Source: DATARH01 sp050246595
GTDB taxonomy: Bacteria > Pseudomonadota > Alphaproteobacteria > ATCC43930 > CGMCC-115725
Assembly (NCBI GenBank): GCA_050246595.1
Contig: JBFWVT010000011.1
Coordinates: forward strand, 1-64,000
DNA: 64,000 nucleotides
Direction of reading: 5' to 3'
Below are positions 34,104 to 42,528 of this stretch, one piece after another. Numbering within the stretch: position 1 is the stretch's first letter; each line of letters starts with the position of its first letter. The notes below the pieces were generated by a model, which searched no databases, was not told the origin of the DNA, and worked only from the letters and a program-made list of their open reading frames with translations. Position numbers and translations under genes: made by a program.

Positions 34104-34295
34104 GTGGCGGAACCTGCGGCGGACATGCCCTACATCGACACGGCCGAGCAATACCGGGAGGCCGTCGAGGAAGTGCTGCGGCTCGAAGAGGCGCAGGAGG
34201 GCAGCCCGGAATTCGAACGGCGGCAGGCCCTGCGCGCCGCGCTTGCCGACTACGAACGACGCCGAACGCCGCCACGGCCGCCAGGATTGCTTTAG
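34104..34295 (+). CDS. Small protein resembling the HigA antitoxin N-terminus
   Basis: A 63-residue protein whose core YREAVEEVLRLEEAQEGSPEFERRQALRAALADYE resembles the N-terminal helix-turn region of HigA-type antitoxins, the segment before the DNA-binding domain. The helix-turn-helix part is absent and no toxin gene is adjacent, so it is either a truncated antitoxin or an unrelated helical protein. The GTG at 34104 has GGAGGG 7 bases upstream; ATG 34074 and GTG 34098 are in-frame alternatives. Confidence 0.5.
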   Translation: MAEPAADMPYIDTAEQYREAVEEVLRLEEAQEGSPEFERRQALRAALADYERRRTPPRPPGLL

Positions 34296-34443
34296 CGCCG
34301 GACACAAGCGGGAGGGGTCGCGCTCGAACCGGGCGCGGAGACACGACCTCCGCAGCCGCTCGCCCGCCGCGAGGCGCGGTCGGATGCGGCGGTGTGCCGG
34401 CGGCACCCCATATTGACGCCGACTCTTCAGGATGGAGGCATTG

Positions 34444-35280
34444 ATGAAGGTCGGCGTCTTTTATTTTCCGGTTGATTACGGGATCGACATCGCCGAACTG
34501 GCGCGCGCCTTGGAGGAACGCGGTTTCGAGTCGCTGTTCGTCCCCGAGCACACGCATATCCCGGTCAGCCGGCGGACGCCGTTTCCGGGCGGCGGCGAGT
34601 TGCCAAAGCGCTACGCCCATACGCACGACCCGTTTGTCGCGCTGTCCTTCGCCGCGGCGGTGACAAAAAACCTGCGGCTTGGCACCGGCATCTGCCTGAT
34701 CCCGGAGCGCGACCCGATCGTCACCGCGAAGGAGGTCGCCAGTCTCGACCTTCTCTCGGGCGGCCGTTTCGAGTTCGGGATCGGCGGCGGCTGGAATGTC
34801 GAGGAGATGGAAAACCACGGCGCGCGCTACAACACGCGCTTCAAACTGATGCGCGAGCGCATCCTGGCGATGAAGGCGCTGTGGACGCAGGACGAGGCCG
34901 AATACCACGGCGAGATGGTCGATTTCGACAGGGTCTGGTCATATCCGAAACCGGCGCAGAAGCCGCACCCGCCGATCCTGCTGGGCGGCGAGACCGACTA
35001 CACGCTGCGCCGCGTCGTCGAATACTGCGACGGCTGGTTCCCGCGTCCCGGCCGCGGCTACGAGATCAGGGAACAGCTCGCCCGCCTGCGCCGGATGGCC
35101 GAGGAAAAGGGCCGCGATCCAAAGGCGATCTCGACTTCGGTGTTCCGCGCCCCGCCCGACAAGGCGGCGCTCAAGGAATACGAGGAGGCCGGCATCGACC
35201 GCGCCGTGCTCGAAATCCCGGACGAAGGCCGCGACGAAATCCTGCGCGTCCTCGACCGCTACGCACCGTTGCTCAAATAG
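34444..35280 (+). CDS. LLM-class (F420/FMN) oxidoreductase
   Basis: A 278-residue luciferase-like TIM-barrel oxidoreductase, using F420 or reduced FMN. Typical features are the N-terminal MKVGVFYFPVDYGIDIAELA, the central LGTGICLIPERDPIVTAKEVASLDLLSGGRF and PKPAQKPHPPILLGGE. In alphaproteobacteria such enzymes often belong to F420- or FMN-dependent catabolism; the substrate is unknown. The ATG at 34444 is chosen because GGAGG lies 6 bases upstream; 34432 is an in-frame alternative. It is followed on the opposite strand by the EcsC gene. Confidence 0.87.
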   Translation: MKVGVFYFPVDYGIDIAELARALEERGFESLFVPEHTHIPVSRRTPFPGGGELPKRYAHTHDPFVALSFAAAVTKNLRLGTGICLIPERDPIVTAKEVASLDLLSGGRFEFGIGGGWNVEEMENHGARYNTRFKLMRERILAMKALWTQDEAEYHGEMVDFDRVWSYPKPAQKPHPPILLGGETDYTLRRVVEYCDGWFPRPGRGYEIREQLARLRRMAEEKGRDPKAISTSVFRAPPDKAALKEYEEAGIDRAVLEIPDEGRDEILRVLDRYAPLLK

Positions 35281-35295
35281 CCGGGCGCTGCCGGC

Positions 35296-36111
35296 TTACT
35301 CGCCGTTCGGACGTGTCCCGACGAGGTTGGCGGGCGGCGGAACCTGCACCGCCGCCGGCTCGCCGGCGGGCTTCGACCGGAAAACCCGGTCAGCGGCGCG
35401 GCCGAGAAGCTGCGTCAGCGCCGCGTCGACCCCGCCCACGACAACGCCGCCGACGACCGGCACCAGCTTGCTCATCTTCGCGACATTGCCGGCGCCGACC
35501 AGCGCCGGCGCGGCGGCCGCGGCGGCGCGCTCGGCCTTTTTGAGCAGCGCCGGTGATGCCCACCCGGCGATGTCGCGCGTCACCCGCACGCCGAGACGCG
35601 TGCCGGCATTCTTCAGCGTGTCGGCCGCCTTCGACCCGGTCAGACAGGCCAGCGCGAGACCGCGCACCTCCGGGCTGCGGATGTCATGCCCGCGCAGATG
35701 CGCGATCGCCGCGATCATCCGCACCTGTATGTAGAGAGCGCTGGCGAGGTTGGCCGGGATCGCGACCGGCAGCGAGATGAACCCGCCGATGCCGGTCAGA
35801 AACCCGGCGCTGCCCGCCAGCCCGGTCTGCGCCAGGATCAGCGCCTTGACCGCGGCGTCGGTGGTGGCGTGCCGCGCCGCGTATTTCGCCGCCAGCGCCT
35901 CGGCCCCGTCGAGACCCGGCAACCCGTCGAGCGCCCTGCCATAGGCCCAGTCGAAGGCTTGCAGAAAGCCTGCGGCAAGAGCGCTGCCGGTGCTGCTTGC
36001 CGCCCATTCTCCGACCCTGGTCCCGACCCGGCCCGCCACCCCGCCGGCCCGGCCCACCGCCGCGCCGACCCTGGTCCCGACCCGGTTGGCCGCCCGCATC
36101 ACTGTTTTCAT
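35296..36111 (-). CDS. EcsC-family protein
   Basis: A 271-residue EcsC-family protein with Ala/Gly-rich hydrophobic stretches. The core LTGIGGFISLPVAIPANLASALYIQVRMIAAIAHL (about residues 100-135) is characteristic of the family. Function is unknown, though membrane association is likely. The start is uncertain: the ATG at 36111 is used here, but an in-frame TTG at 36168 overlaps the upstream stop (TTGA) and could be translationally coupled. It forms a two-gene minus-strand unit with the coiled-coil protein. Confidence 0.8.
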   Translation of the reverse strand: MKTVMRAANRVGTRVGAAVGRAGGVAGRVGTRVGEWAASSTGSALAAGFLQAFDWAYGRALDGLPGLDGAEALAAKYAARHATTDAAVKALILAQTGLAGSAGFLTGIGGFISLPVAIPANLASALYIQVRMIAAIAHLRGHDIRSPEVRGLALACLTGSKAADTLKNAGTRLGVRVTRDIAGWASPALLKKAERAAAAAAPALVGAGNVAKMSKLVPVVGGVVVGGVDAALTQLLGRAADRVFRSKPAGEPAAVQVPPPANLVGTRPNGE

Positions 36112-36164
36112 GGCTTCTATGTGGCCCGCCCCGCCGCCGGCCGCAATCAGCCTCGCCGCGGCGC

Positions 36165-36488
36165 TCAAAGCTTGATGATCGCGGCCAGGGCGGCGACCCC
36201 GACCGCAATCAGCCCGCCCATGCGCACTGTAAGGCGCAAGCTCATCGTATCGATGGCGGTCGTGACCCGCTGATCGAGCGCGGTTATGTCGGCCCTCAAC
36301 CGCTGCTCAAGGCTGGCCGTCTCGTTTCTCAACAGAGCGATCTCGCTCTTCAGACCGGCAATATCGGCCTTCGTCGCGAACTCTGAATCGAGCAGCTCGC
36401 GCGTCGCGTCGGCCATCGCCTCGGCCTGCGCCTCCGGGACCCCGGCCTGTTTCAGCTTTCGCGCGTATGTGAGCGTATCGAACGCCAT
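36165..36488 (-). CDS. DUF1640-type coiled-coil membrane protein
   Basis: A 107-residue protein: N-terminal MAFDTLTYARKLKQAGVPEAQAEAMADA, a coiled coil of about 35-80 (heptads in IAGLKSEIALLRNETASLEQRL), and a C-terminal hydrophobic anchor (GGLIAVGVAALAAIIKL). This is the usual alphaproteobacterial form of the DUF1640/CCDC90 family, whose eukaryotic relatives act in mitochondria. Bacterial function is unknown. It lies directly upstream of the EcsC gene. Confidence 0.83.
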   Translation of the reverse strand: MAFDTLTYARKLKQAGVPEAQAEAMADATRELLDSEFATKADIAGLKSEIALLRNETASLEQRLRADITALDQRVTTAIDTMSLRLTVRMGGLIAVGVAALAAIIKL

Positions 36489-36623
36489 GGCGCCTCATAT
36501 GGAATCCGTCAGCCACTCTACCATCCTCCATTGAGCGATGCGCCGCGGGCGTTCGGGATTCCGCGCGGATGACAGGCGTGTCAGGATGTGCGTGTGCCGG
36601 AAGCAACCGGGGAGGACCGTCCG

Positions 36624-37718
36624 ATGCTGTTCACCTGTCTGCCCGAGGGGGCGCGGATACCGGGCCGGTTTCCGGGGCCGGCGCATGCGCGCGGCAAGTG
36701 GTTTACGATCGACATCCATTGTCACCTGTTGACCCCGAAAGCCGGGGAGATAGTGCAGAGCGCCGGCCTCACGATGGACTGGCAGCCGCGCCACCAATTC
36801 GCCAACGAGCTGACCCGCGAGGTCAATCGCGAACAGGCCAGCCGCACCCGCGTGCAGTTCACCGATATCGCGACCCGGCTGGCCGACATGGACAGCATGG
36901 GGATCGACATCCAGGCGATCACCCCGTCGCCGGCCCAGACCTTTTACGGCGTGCCGCCCGATCTTGGCATCGCCACCGCGCGGATCATCAACGACAACAT
37001 CGCCGAAATCTGCGCCAGACACCCCGACCGTTTTGTCGGTCTCGGCACGGTGCCGTTCCAGGCGCCCGAGCTTGCCGTCGCCGAACTCGACCGGCTGCAC
37101 AAATCGCTGGGGCTGCGCGGTATCGAGATCGCGACCAATGTCGCCGGCGCCGATCTGTCGGAGCCGCGCTTCCGGCCGATCTTTGCGCGCGCCGAGGAAT
37201 TGGGCCTCGTATTGTTCATGCACCCGACCGGGTTTCCGGAGGCCGGCCGCTTCCGCGACCATTATTTCACAAACATCATCGGGAACCCGCTCGATACGAC
37301 CGTCGCGGTGCATCACCTGATCTTTGGCGGCGTGTTGCAGGACCATCCCAACCTGAAGCTCGTACTGTCGCATGGCGGCGGCTATCTGCCGGCCTATTCG
37401 GGCCGCATCGACCACGCTGCCGCGGCCCGGCCCGACGCCTGCACCGATATCCGGCACATGCCGACGACCTATCTGAAGCGGCTGTATTTCGACACGATTG
37501 TCTACACGCACCCGCAGCTTCAGTATCTCGTCGATCAATACGGCGCCGACCACCTGCTGATGGGCACCGACTACCCGGCCGATATGGGCGAGATCGACCC
37601 GATCGGGTTTATCGGGAGCGCACCGGACCTCGACGATGCCGAGCGCCGTGCGATCCTCGGCGGCAACGCGGCCCGGCTGCTCGGCATCGAGATGCCGGCG
37701 CCCGCAAACCCGCGATAG
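36624..37718 (+). CDS. Amidohydrolase 2 (ACMSD-like) family decarboxylase/hydrolase
   Basis: A 364-residue metal-dependent TIM-barrel protein of the amidohydrolase-2 family, which includes aminocarboxymuconate-semialdehyde decarboxylase and several aromatic-acid decarboxylases. Metal ligands: H32 and H34 in IDIHCHLL, the histidine in FMHPTGFPE, and the Asp in MGTDYPADM. The start at 36624 has GGGAGG about 7 bases upstream; 36588 would add 12 residues. It may act on an aromatic or ring-cleavage acid, as elsewhere in this window, but that is inference. MITE copy B follows its stop. Confidence 0.86.
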   Translation: MLFTCLPEGARIPGRFPGPAHARGKWFTIDIHCHLLTPKAGEIVQSAGLTMDWQPRHQFANELTREVNREQASRTRVQFTDIATRLADMDSMGIDIQAITPSPAQTFYGVPPDLGIATARIINDNIAEICARHPDRFVGLGTVPFQAPELAVAELDRLHKSLGLRGIEIATNVAGADLSEPRFRPIFARAEELGLVLFMHPTGFPEAGRFRDHYFTNIIGNPLDTTVAVHHLIFGGVLQDHPNLKLVLSHGGGYLPAYSGRIDHAAAARPDACTDIRHMPTTYLKRLYFDTIVYTHPQLQYLVDQYGADHLLMGTDYPADMGEIDPIGFIGSAPDLDDAERRAILGGNAARLLGIEMPAPANPR

Positions 37719-37766
37719 CACGGGCCAAACCCGCCCGGAGCCGGGCGTGTCGCCGAACCGCGGCGG

Positions 37767-37994
37767 GGTAGTGACTCAGTTTGAATGTAACAGACAGCAT
37801 TGTCATGCCGGATCATGGTTCGTTCGTGCCCGGCCTTGGGCCGGGCATCCACGAGCCGCCCCAGCCTCCCGCCTTCTCGTGGATGCCCACGGATCAAGTC
37901 CGTGGGCTGAAGGCCCACGGGCCAAGCCCGGCCAAGAACGACATGCGGCAAGGCCTCGGGCAGGTGATGTTACAATCAAACTGAGTCACTATCC
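37767..37994. mobile_element. MITE-like element, copy B
   Basis: A 228-bp non-coding element between the amidohydrolase and rpmI. Its ends (37768-37792 and 37968-37992) form a 25-bp inverted repeat matching at 23 positions, with the core GTGACTCAGTTTGA shared with copies A and C. A 7-bp GCGGCGG flanks both sides (37760-37766 and 37995-38001), a plausible target duplication. The middle contains hairpins such as GCCCGGCCTTGGGCCGGGC and is homologous to the solo repeat at 32381-32492, not to copies A and C. Confidence 0.75.
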
Positions 37995-38121
37995 GCGGCG
38001 GCGCCGACTTGCGCTGCGGCGCCCGCGCCGCTATAACGCGCCGCTTCAGCCGGCGGCTGGCCGCGCCTTTGGGCGCCGAACGGGCATGCCTCGCCGCCGC
38101 AACCCGATCCAAGGATGGAAA

Positions 38122-38325
38122 ATGCCCAAGCTCAAAACCAAGAGCGGCGCCAAGAAACGCTTCGGCCTGACCGGCACCGGCAAGGTCAAGCGCAACTGGG
38201 GCCATAAGCGCCACCTGCTCATCAACAAGTCGAAGCGGGGCAAGCGGCTGCGGCGCGGCACGACGACGCTCGAAAAGGGCGACGCCAAGCTCGTGCTGAC
38301 CTATATGCCCTATATGCGGGGCTGA
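38122..38325 (+). CDS. rpmI: 50S ribosomal protein L35
   Basis: A 67-residue L35 with the typical MPKLKTKSGAKKRF start and a strongly basic C-terminus ending LTYMPYMRG. It assembles into the large ribosomal subunit. The GGATGG before the ATG is the ribosome site. It is followed 4 bases later by rplT, the usual order. infC is not upstream here; the region before it holds MITE copy B. Confidence 0.97.
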   Translation: MPKLKTKSGAKKRFGLTGTGKVKRNWGHKRHLLINKSKRGKRLRRGTTTLEKGDAKLVLTYMPYMRG

Positions 38326-38329
38326 GAAG

Positions 38330-38713
38330 ATGGCCAGGGTCAAACGCGGGGTCACGGCGCATGCCCGGCACAAAAAGGTGCTGGGTCTCGCCAAGGGCTA
38401 TCGCGGCCGCGGCGGCACCGCCTACCGCATCGCGATCGAGAAGGTCGAGAAGGCGCTGCGCTACGCCTATCGCGACCGGCGCAACAGAAAGCGCGATTTC
38501 CGCGGGTTGTGGATCCAGCGCATCAATGCCGGTGTCCGCGAGCACGGGCTGACCTATTCGCAATTCATGCACGGCATCAGGCTCGCCAGTGTCGATCTCG
38601 ACCGCAAGGTGCTCTCCGATCTCGCGATCCGCGAACCCGAGGCGTTTGCGGCGATCGTCGCGCAGGCCAAATCGGCGCTCGACGCGGCCGTCGCGCCGGC
38701 GGCGGCGGAATAG
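38330..38713 (+). CDS. rplT: 50S ribosomal protein L20
   Basis: A 127-residue L20, an early-assembly 23S rRNA-binding protein. The N-terminal MARVKRGVTAHARHKKVLG and the YRDRRNRKRDFRGLWIQRI segment are diagnostic. It starts 4 bases after rpmI. In many bacteria L20 represses its own operon through the mRNA leader; nothing in the short leader here proves this. Confidence 0.97.
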   Translation: MARVKRGVTAHARHKKVLGLAKGYRGRGGTAYRIAIEKVEKALRYAYRDRRNRKRDFRGLWIQRINAGVREHGLTYSQFMHGIRLASVDLDRKVLSDLAIREPEAFAAIVAQAKSALDAAVAPAAAE

Positions 38714-38749
38714 CCGCTTGCCTATGCGTGGTTGGCGGCGGTCTATCAT

Positions 38750-38785
38750 TCCCTCCCTCTCTCCGCTCGCGCAGAGAGGGAGGGA
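38750..38785. terminator. Hairpin after rplT
   Basis: TCCCTCCCTCTCT pairs perfectly with AGAGAGGGAGGGA around a 10-base loop, 36 bases after the rplT stop. There is no T-tract, so it may be a REP-type hairpin, an mRNA-stabilising stem or part of the pheS leader. Confidence 0.4.
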
Positions 38786-38891
38786 CCTGCACTGTCAGGC
38801 GCGGGAGGATGAGAGAGACGCCGCGGCCACGGATTGCCGATTTACCGGGGATCAGGCTCGCTGAGGCCTCGGCTGCTTGCGTCGTGAACAA

Positions 38892-38917
38892 GGGGCCGCA
38901 TCGAACGGCCCCTTTTT
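38892..38917 (+). promoter_or_regulatory. Terminator-like hairpin in the pheS leader (possible attenuator)
   Basis: GGGGCCG, a 7-base loop, CGGCCCC, then TTTTT: a canonical intrinsic terminator ending only 18 bases before the pheS ATG. No room for a promoter remains between it and pheS. Either it ends the rpmI-rplT transcript and pheST relies on readthrough, or it is a regulated attenuator as in the enterobacterial pheST operon. No leader peptide rich in Phe codons was found. Confidence 0.55.
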
Positions 38918-38935
38918 CTTGCTGCTGGGACTGAT

Positions 38936-40042
38936 ATGGCACGGACTGAGATCGACGATCCGACCACGACGGCGGAAGCCCACCTCGCCGAAATCGCGGC
39001 TGCGGAGACACCCGAGGCGCTCGAACAAACCCGCGTCAAGCTGCTCGGCCGCAACGGGGCCATCACCGCGGCGATGCGCGGTCTCGGCGCGCTGCCGCCC
39101 GAGCAGCGCCGCGACGCCGGCGCGCGGCTCAACGCGCTGAGGGATCGGATCGCGGCGGCGCTGGAAGAGGCGGGGGACCGGCTGCGCCGCGCCGCACTCG
39201 CGAACCGGCTGGAAGGCGAGCGCGCCGACGCGACATTGCCGGTGTCGCTCGGCGAACCCGGCCGCATCCACCCGATCAGCCAGACGATCGACGAGATCGT
39301 CGCGATTTTTGGCGAGATGGGGTTTGTCGTCGCCGAGGGGCCGCATATCGAGGAGGATTTCTACAACTTCACGGCGCTCAACATCCCGCCCGAGCACCCG
39401 GCCCGCCAGGAGCATGACACTTTTTACCTGCCGCCGCGCCCGGACGGCTCGCGCCTGGTGCTGCGCACGCATACCTCGCCGGTGCAGATCCGCACGATGC
39501 TGAAGCAGAAGCCGCCGCTGCGCATCATCGTGCCGGGACGCACGTTTCGCGCCGATCATGACGCGACGCACTCGCCGATGTTCCATCAGGTTGAGGGTCT
39601 CGTCATCGACCGCACGACCCATATGGGGCACCTGAAGGGCTGTCTGATCGAGTTCTGCCGCGCGTTTTTCGATATCGACGATCTGCCGGTGCGCTTCCGG
39701 CCGAGCTACTTCCCGTTCACCGAACCCTCGGCCGAGGTCGATATCGGCTGCTCGCGAAAGGGTGGCGAATTGAGGATCGGGGCCGGGGGCGCCAACACAC
39801 CTGAAAGCTGGCTGGAAATTCTCGGGTCCGGCATGGTCCACCCGAAGGTGCTGCAAAATTGCGGCGTCGATCCGGCCGAGTATCAGGGGTTTGCGTTCGG
39901 CATGGGGATCGAGCGCGTGGCGATGCTGAAATACGGCATCCCCGATCTGCGCACATTCTACGACTCCGATCTGCGCTGGCTCAGGCATTACGGGTTTCTG
40001 CCGCTCGATATCCCGTCGCCGGTGCGGGGAACGCTCGCATGA
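38936..40042 (+). CDS. pheS: Phenylalanyl-tRNA synthetase alpha subunit
   Basis: A 368-residue class II aminoacyl-tRNA synthetase subunit that forms the alpha2beta2 PheRS and carries the catalytic site. The N-terminal coiled coil covers about 1-90. Motif 2 is seen in GRTFRADHDATHSPMFHQVEG and motif 3 in GFAFGMGIERVAMLKYGI. The ATG is preceded by CTGGGACTGAT, a weak ribosome site close to the terminator hairpin. It overlaps pheT by 4 bases (ATGA). Confidence 0.97.
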   Translation: MARTEIDDPTTTAEAHLAEIAAAETPEALEQTRVKLLGRNGAITAAMRGLGALPPEQRRDAGARLNALRDRIAAALEEAGDRLRRAALANRLEGERADATLPVSLGEPGRIHPISQTIDEIVAIFGEMGFVVAEGPHIEEDFYNFTALNIPPEHPARQEHDTFYLPPRPDGSRLVLRTHTSPVQIRTMLKQKPPLRIIVPGRTFRADHDATHSPMFHQVEGLVIDRTTHMGHLKGCLIEFCRAFFDIDDLPVRFRPSYFPFTEPSAEVDIGCSRKGGELRIGAGGANTPESWLEILGSGMVHPKVLQNCGVDPAEYQGFAFGMGIERVAMLKYGIPDLRTFYDSDLRWLRHYGFLPLDIPSPVRGTLA

Positions 40043-42432
40043 AAACCACGCTGTCCTGGCTTAAGACCCACCTGGAGACCGACTCCTCGGCATCGGAGAT
40101 CGCCGACAGGCTCGTCATGCTCGGCCACGATGTCGAAGGCGTCGAGAACCGCGGCGCGGCGCTGACCGGGTTTGTCGTCGCGCGCGTCGTCTCGGCCGAG
40201 CCGCACCCGAACGCCGACCGGCTGCGCGTCTGCGTCGTCGATGCCGGAGCCGGCGAGGTTCAGGTGGTCTGCGGCGCGCCGAACGCGCGGACCGGCATGC
40301 GCGGCGTGTTCGGTCCGGCCGGCGTGCGCATCCCGAAAACCGGCGCGGTGCTGAACGAGAGCACGATCCGCGGCGTCGCCTCGCGCGGCATGCTGATGTC
40401 GGCAGCCGAACTGGCTCTCGGCGAGGATCATGCCGGCATCATCGAACTGTCCGAGGACGCGCCGGTTGGGGCGGGTTACGCGCGCCTGCTGGGTCTCGAC
40501 GACCCGGTGATCGATCTGAAGGTGACGCCGAACCGCGCCGATTGCCTCGGGGTGCGCGGCATCGCGCGCGATCTCGCGGCGTCCGGGCTGGGCCGGCTCA
40601 AGCCACTCGGCACAGCGCCGGTCGAGGGCCGGTTTCGCTCGCCAATCGCGATCCATATCGAGGATTTGACCGCCTGCCCGCTGTTTCTCGGCCGGCACAT
40701 TCGCGGCGTGAAAAACGGCCCGAGTCCGCGCTGGCTGCGGGACCGGCTCGAATCGATGGGTCTCAGACCGATCTCGGCGCTGGTCGATATTACCAATCTT
40801 CTGACCTTCGACCTGAACCGGCCGCTGCACGTCTTCGATGCCGGCAAGCTCCGGGGCGATCTTGTCGTGCGCTTTGCGCGACGGGGCGAGCGGCTGCTGG
40901 CGCTGAACGGACGCGAATACGCGCTCGACCCGGAAATCACCGCGATCGCCGACGATAACGGCGTGCAGAGCCTCGGTGGCGTGATCGGTGGCGAACCGAC
41001 CGGCGTTACCGACGAGACGACCGAAATTTATGTCGAGGCGGCGCTGTTCGACCCCGTGCGCACCGCCGCGACCGGCCGTCGCCTCGAAATCGTTAGCGAC
41101 GCGCGCTACCGCTTCGAGCGCGGTATAGATCCGGCTTTTGTCGGCCCTGGTCTCGAAATCGCCACGCGACTGATCCTTGAATTATGCGGCGGCGAGCCGT
41201 CCGACATCGTCCGGGCCGGCGCCGAACCGGAATGGCGTCGCACCTATATGCTGCGCCCCGAGCGGACGGCCGGACTCGGCGGGCTGCATGTGTCTCCGGC
41301 CGAAAGCCGTGCGATCCTCGAAGCGCTCGGCTGCACGGTTGGCGACGCCGCCGCGCATGACGGCAGCCTGTCGGTGACACCGCCGTCCTGGCGCGGCGAT
41401 ATCGAGGGCGAGGCCGATCTCGTCGAGGAAATCCTGCGGGTCAAGGGCTACGACGAGATCCCGCCGCTGCCGCTGCCGCGCGAGACCACGGTGTCGCGTC
41501 CGGCGATCGATCCGAGCCGGCGCCGCGCCGAGCTGGTGCGCCGCACTTTGGCCGAACGCGGTCTGACCGAAGCGGTGACGTTCTCGTTTCTGTCGGCGAA
41601 GACGGCGGCGCTGTTTGGCGGCGCCAGATCCGAACTGACCCTCGTCAACCCGATCAGCAGCGATCTCGACGCGATGCGTCCCAGCGCGTTGCCAAATCTG
41701 GTCGAGGCGGTGCGGCGCAACACCGATCGCGGCTTTCCGGATGTCGCGCTGTTCGAATTGGGGCCGCTCTATCGAGACGACCGCCCCGAGGGGCAGATCA
41801 CCGTCGCGGCCGGGTTGCGGGCCGGCCGTCTCGGTCCGCGCGACTGGCGCGAGACGCCGCGCGAACCCGATCTGTATGATGCTAAAGCCGACGCGCTGGC
41901 GGCGCTCGCCGCATTCGGCGCCCCGGCCGACAATGTGCAGACCGCCGCCGATCCGCCGCAATGGTATCACCCCGGTCGCGCCGGCATTTTGCGGCTCGGG
42001 GCGAGTGTGCTCGGGCATTTCGGCGAACTGCACCCCGACGTGCTGGATTCCTTCGAGGTAAACGGGCCGGTCGCCGCGTTCGAGGTGTTTCTCGACGCCG
42101 TGCCGTTGCCGCGAGCGGTGCGCGGCCGGCCGCCGCTGCTTCTGTCGGTGTTTCAGCCCGTCGAGCGCGATTTCGCGTTTGTCGTCGATCGCGACCTGCC
42201 GGCTGAGACATTGTTGCGCGCGGCACGCGGGGTCGATCGCAAGCTCGTCAGCGACATCCGCCTGTTCGATGTCTATGAAGGCAAGGGCCTGCCCGAGGGC
42301 AGAAAATCGCTGGCAATCGCGGTCACGTTGCAGCCGCGCGAAGCGACGCTGACCGACGCCGAGATCGATGCTTTTTCCAAACGTTTGATTGCCGCTGTCG
42401 AGAAGGCAACCGGCGGTATGCTGCGCGGATAG
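40039..42432 (+). CDS. pheT: Phenylalanyl-tRNA synthetase beta subunit
   Basis: A 797-residue PheRS beta subunit with the N-terminal MKTTLSWLKTHLETD, a tRNA-binding EMAP-like domain (about 40-150, VVCGAPNARTGMRGVFGPAG), the B3/B4 editing domain, B5, a catalytic-like domain, and a C-terminal ferredoxin-fold anticodon-binding domain ending in ATLTDAEIDAFSKRLIA. It edits misacylated Tyr-tRNA(Phe). The start at 40039 overlaps the pheS stop; longer frames upstream are within pheS. Confidence 0.97.
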   Translation: MKTTLSWLKTHLETDSSASEIADRLVMLGHDVEGVENRGAALTGFVVARVVSAEPHPNADRLRVCVVDAGAGEVQVVCGAPNARTGMRGVFGPAGVRIPKTGAVLNESTIRGVASRGMLMSAAELALGEDHAGIIELSEDAPVGAGYARLLGLDDPVIDLKVTPNRADCLGVRGIARDLAASGLGRLKPLGTAPVEGRFRSPIAIHIEDLTACPLFLGRHIRGVKNGPSPRWLRDRLESMGLRPISALVDITNLLTFDLNRPLHVFDAGKLRGDLVVRFARRGERLLALNGREYALDPEITAIADDNGVQSLGGVIGGEPTGVTDETTEIYVEAALFDPVRTAATGRRLEIVSDARYRFERGIDPAFVGPGLEIATRLILELCGGEPSDIVRAGAEPEWRRTYMLRPERTAGLGGLHVSPAESRAILEALGCTVGDAAAHDGSLSVTPPSWRGDIEGEADLVEEILRVKGYDEIPPLPLPRETTVSRPAIDPSRRRAELVRRTLAERGLTEAVTFSFLSAKTAALFGGARSELTLVNPISSDLDAMRPSALPNLVEAVRRNTDRGFPDVALFELGPLYRDDRPEGQITVAAGLRAGRLGPRDWRETPREPDLYDAKADALAALAAFGAPADNVQTAADPPQWYHPGRAGILRLGASVLGHFGELHPDVLDSFEVNGPVAAFEVFLDAVPLPRAVRGRPPLLLSVFQPVERDFAFVVDRDLPAETLLRAARGVDRKLVSDIRLFDVYEGKGLPEGRKSLAIAVTLQPREATLTDAEIDAFSKRLIAAVEKATGGMLRG

Positions 42433-42442
42433 TGCATATTCC

Positions 42443-42525
42443 GGCGAGATTGCTTCGCTTCGCTCGCAATGGCGGCAAGGAGCGTCAGCGCGACGAAGCA
42501 GTCTCGGCGGGACGCATCCCAGGGA
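42443..42525. repeat. REP-type repeat between convergent genes
   Basis: Contains the motif GATTGCTTCGCTTCGCTCGCAATGGC followed by GGAGCGTCAGCGCGACGAAGCA, the widespread extragenic repeat of alphaproteobacteria. It sits between the pheT stop and the GNAT stop. Confidence 0.75.
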
Positions 42526-42528
42526 CGC

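Noticed and set aside
38809..38934. Leader peptide for pheS attenuation
   Set aside because: The only plausible frame contains no cluster of Phe codons and lacks a proper ribosome site.
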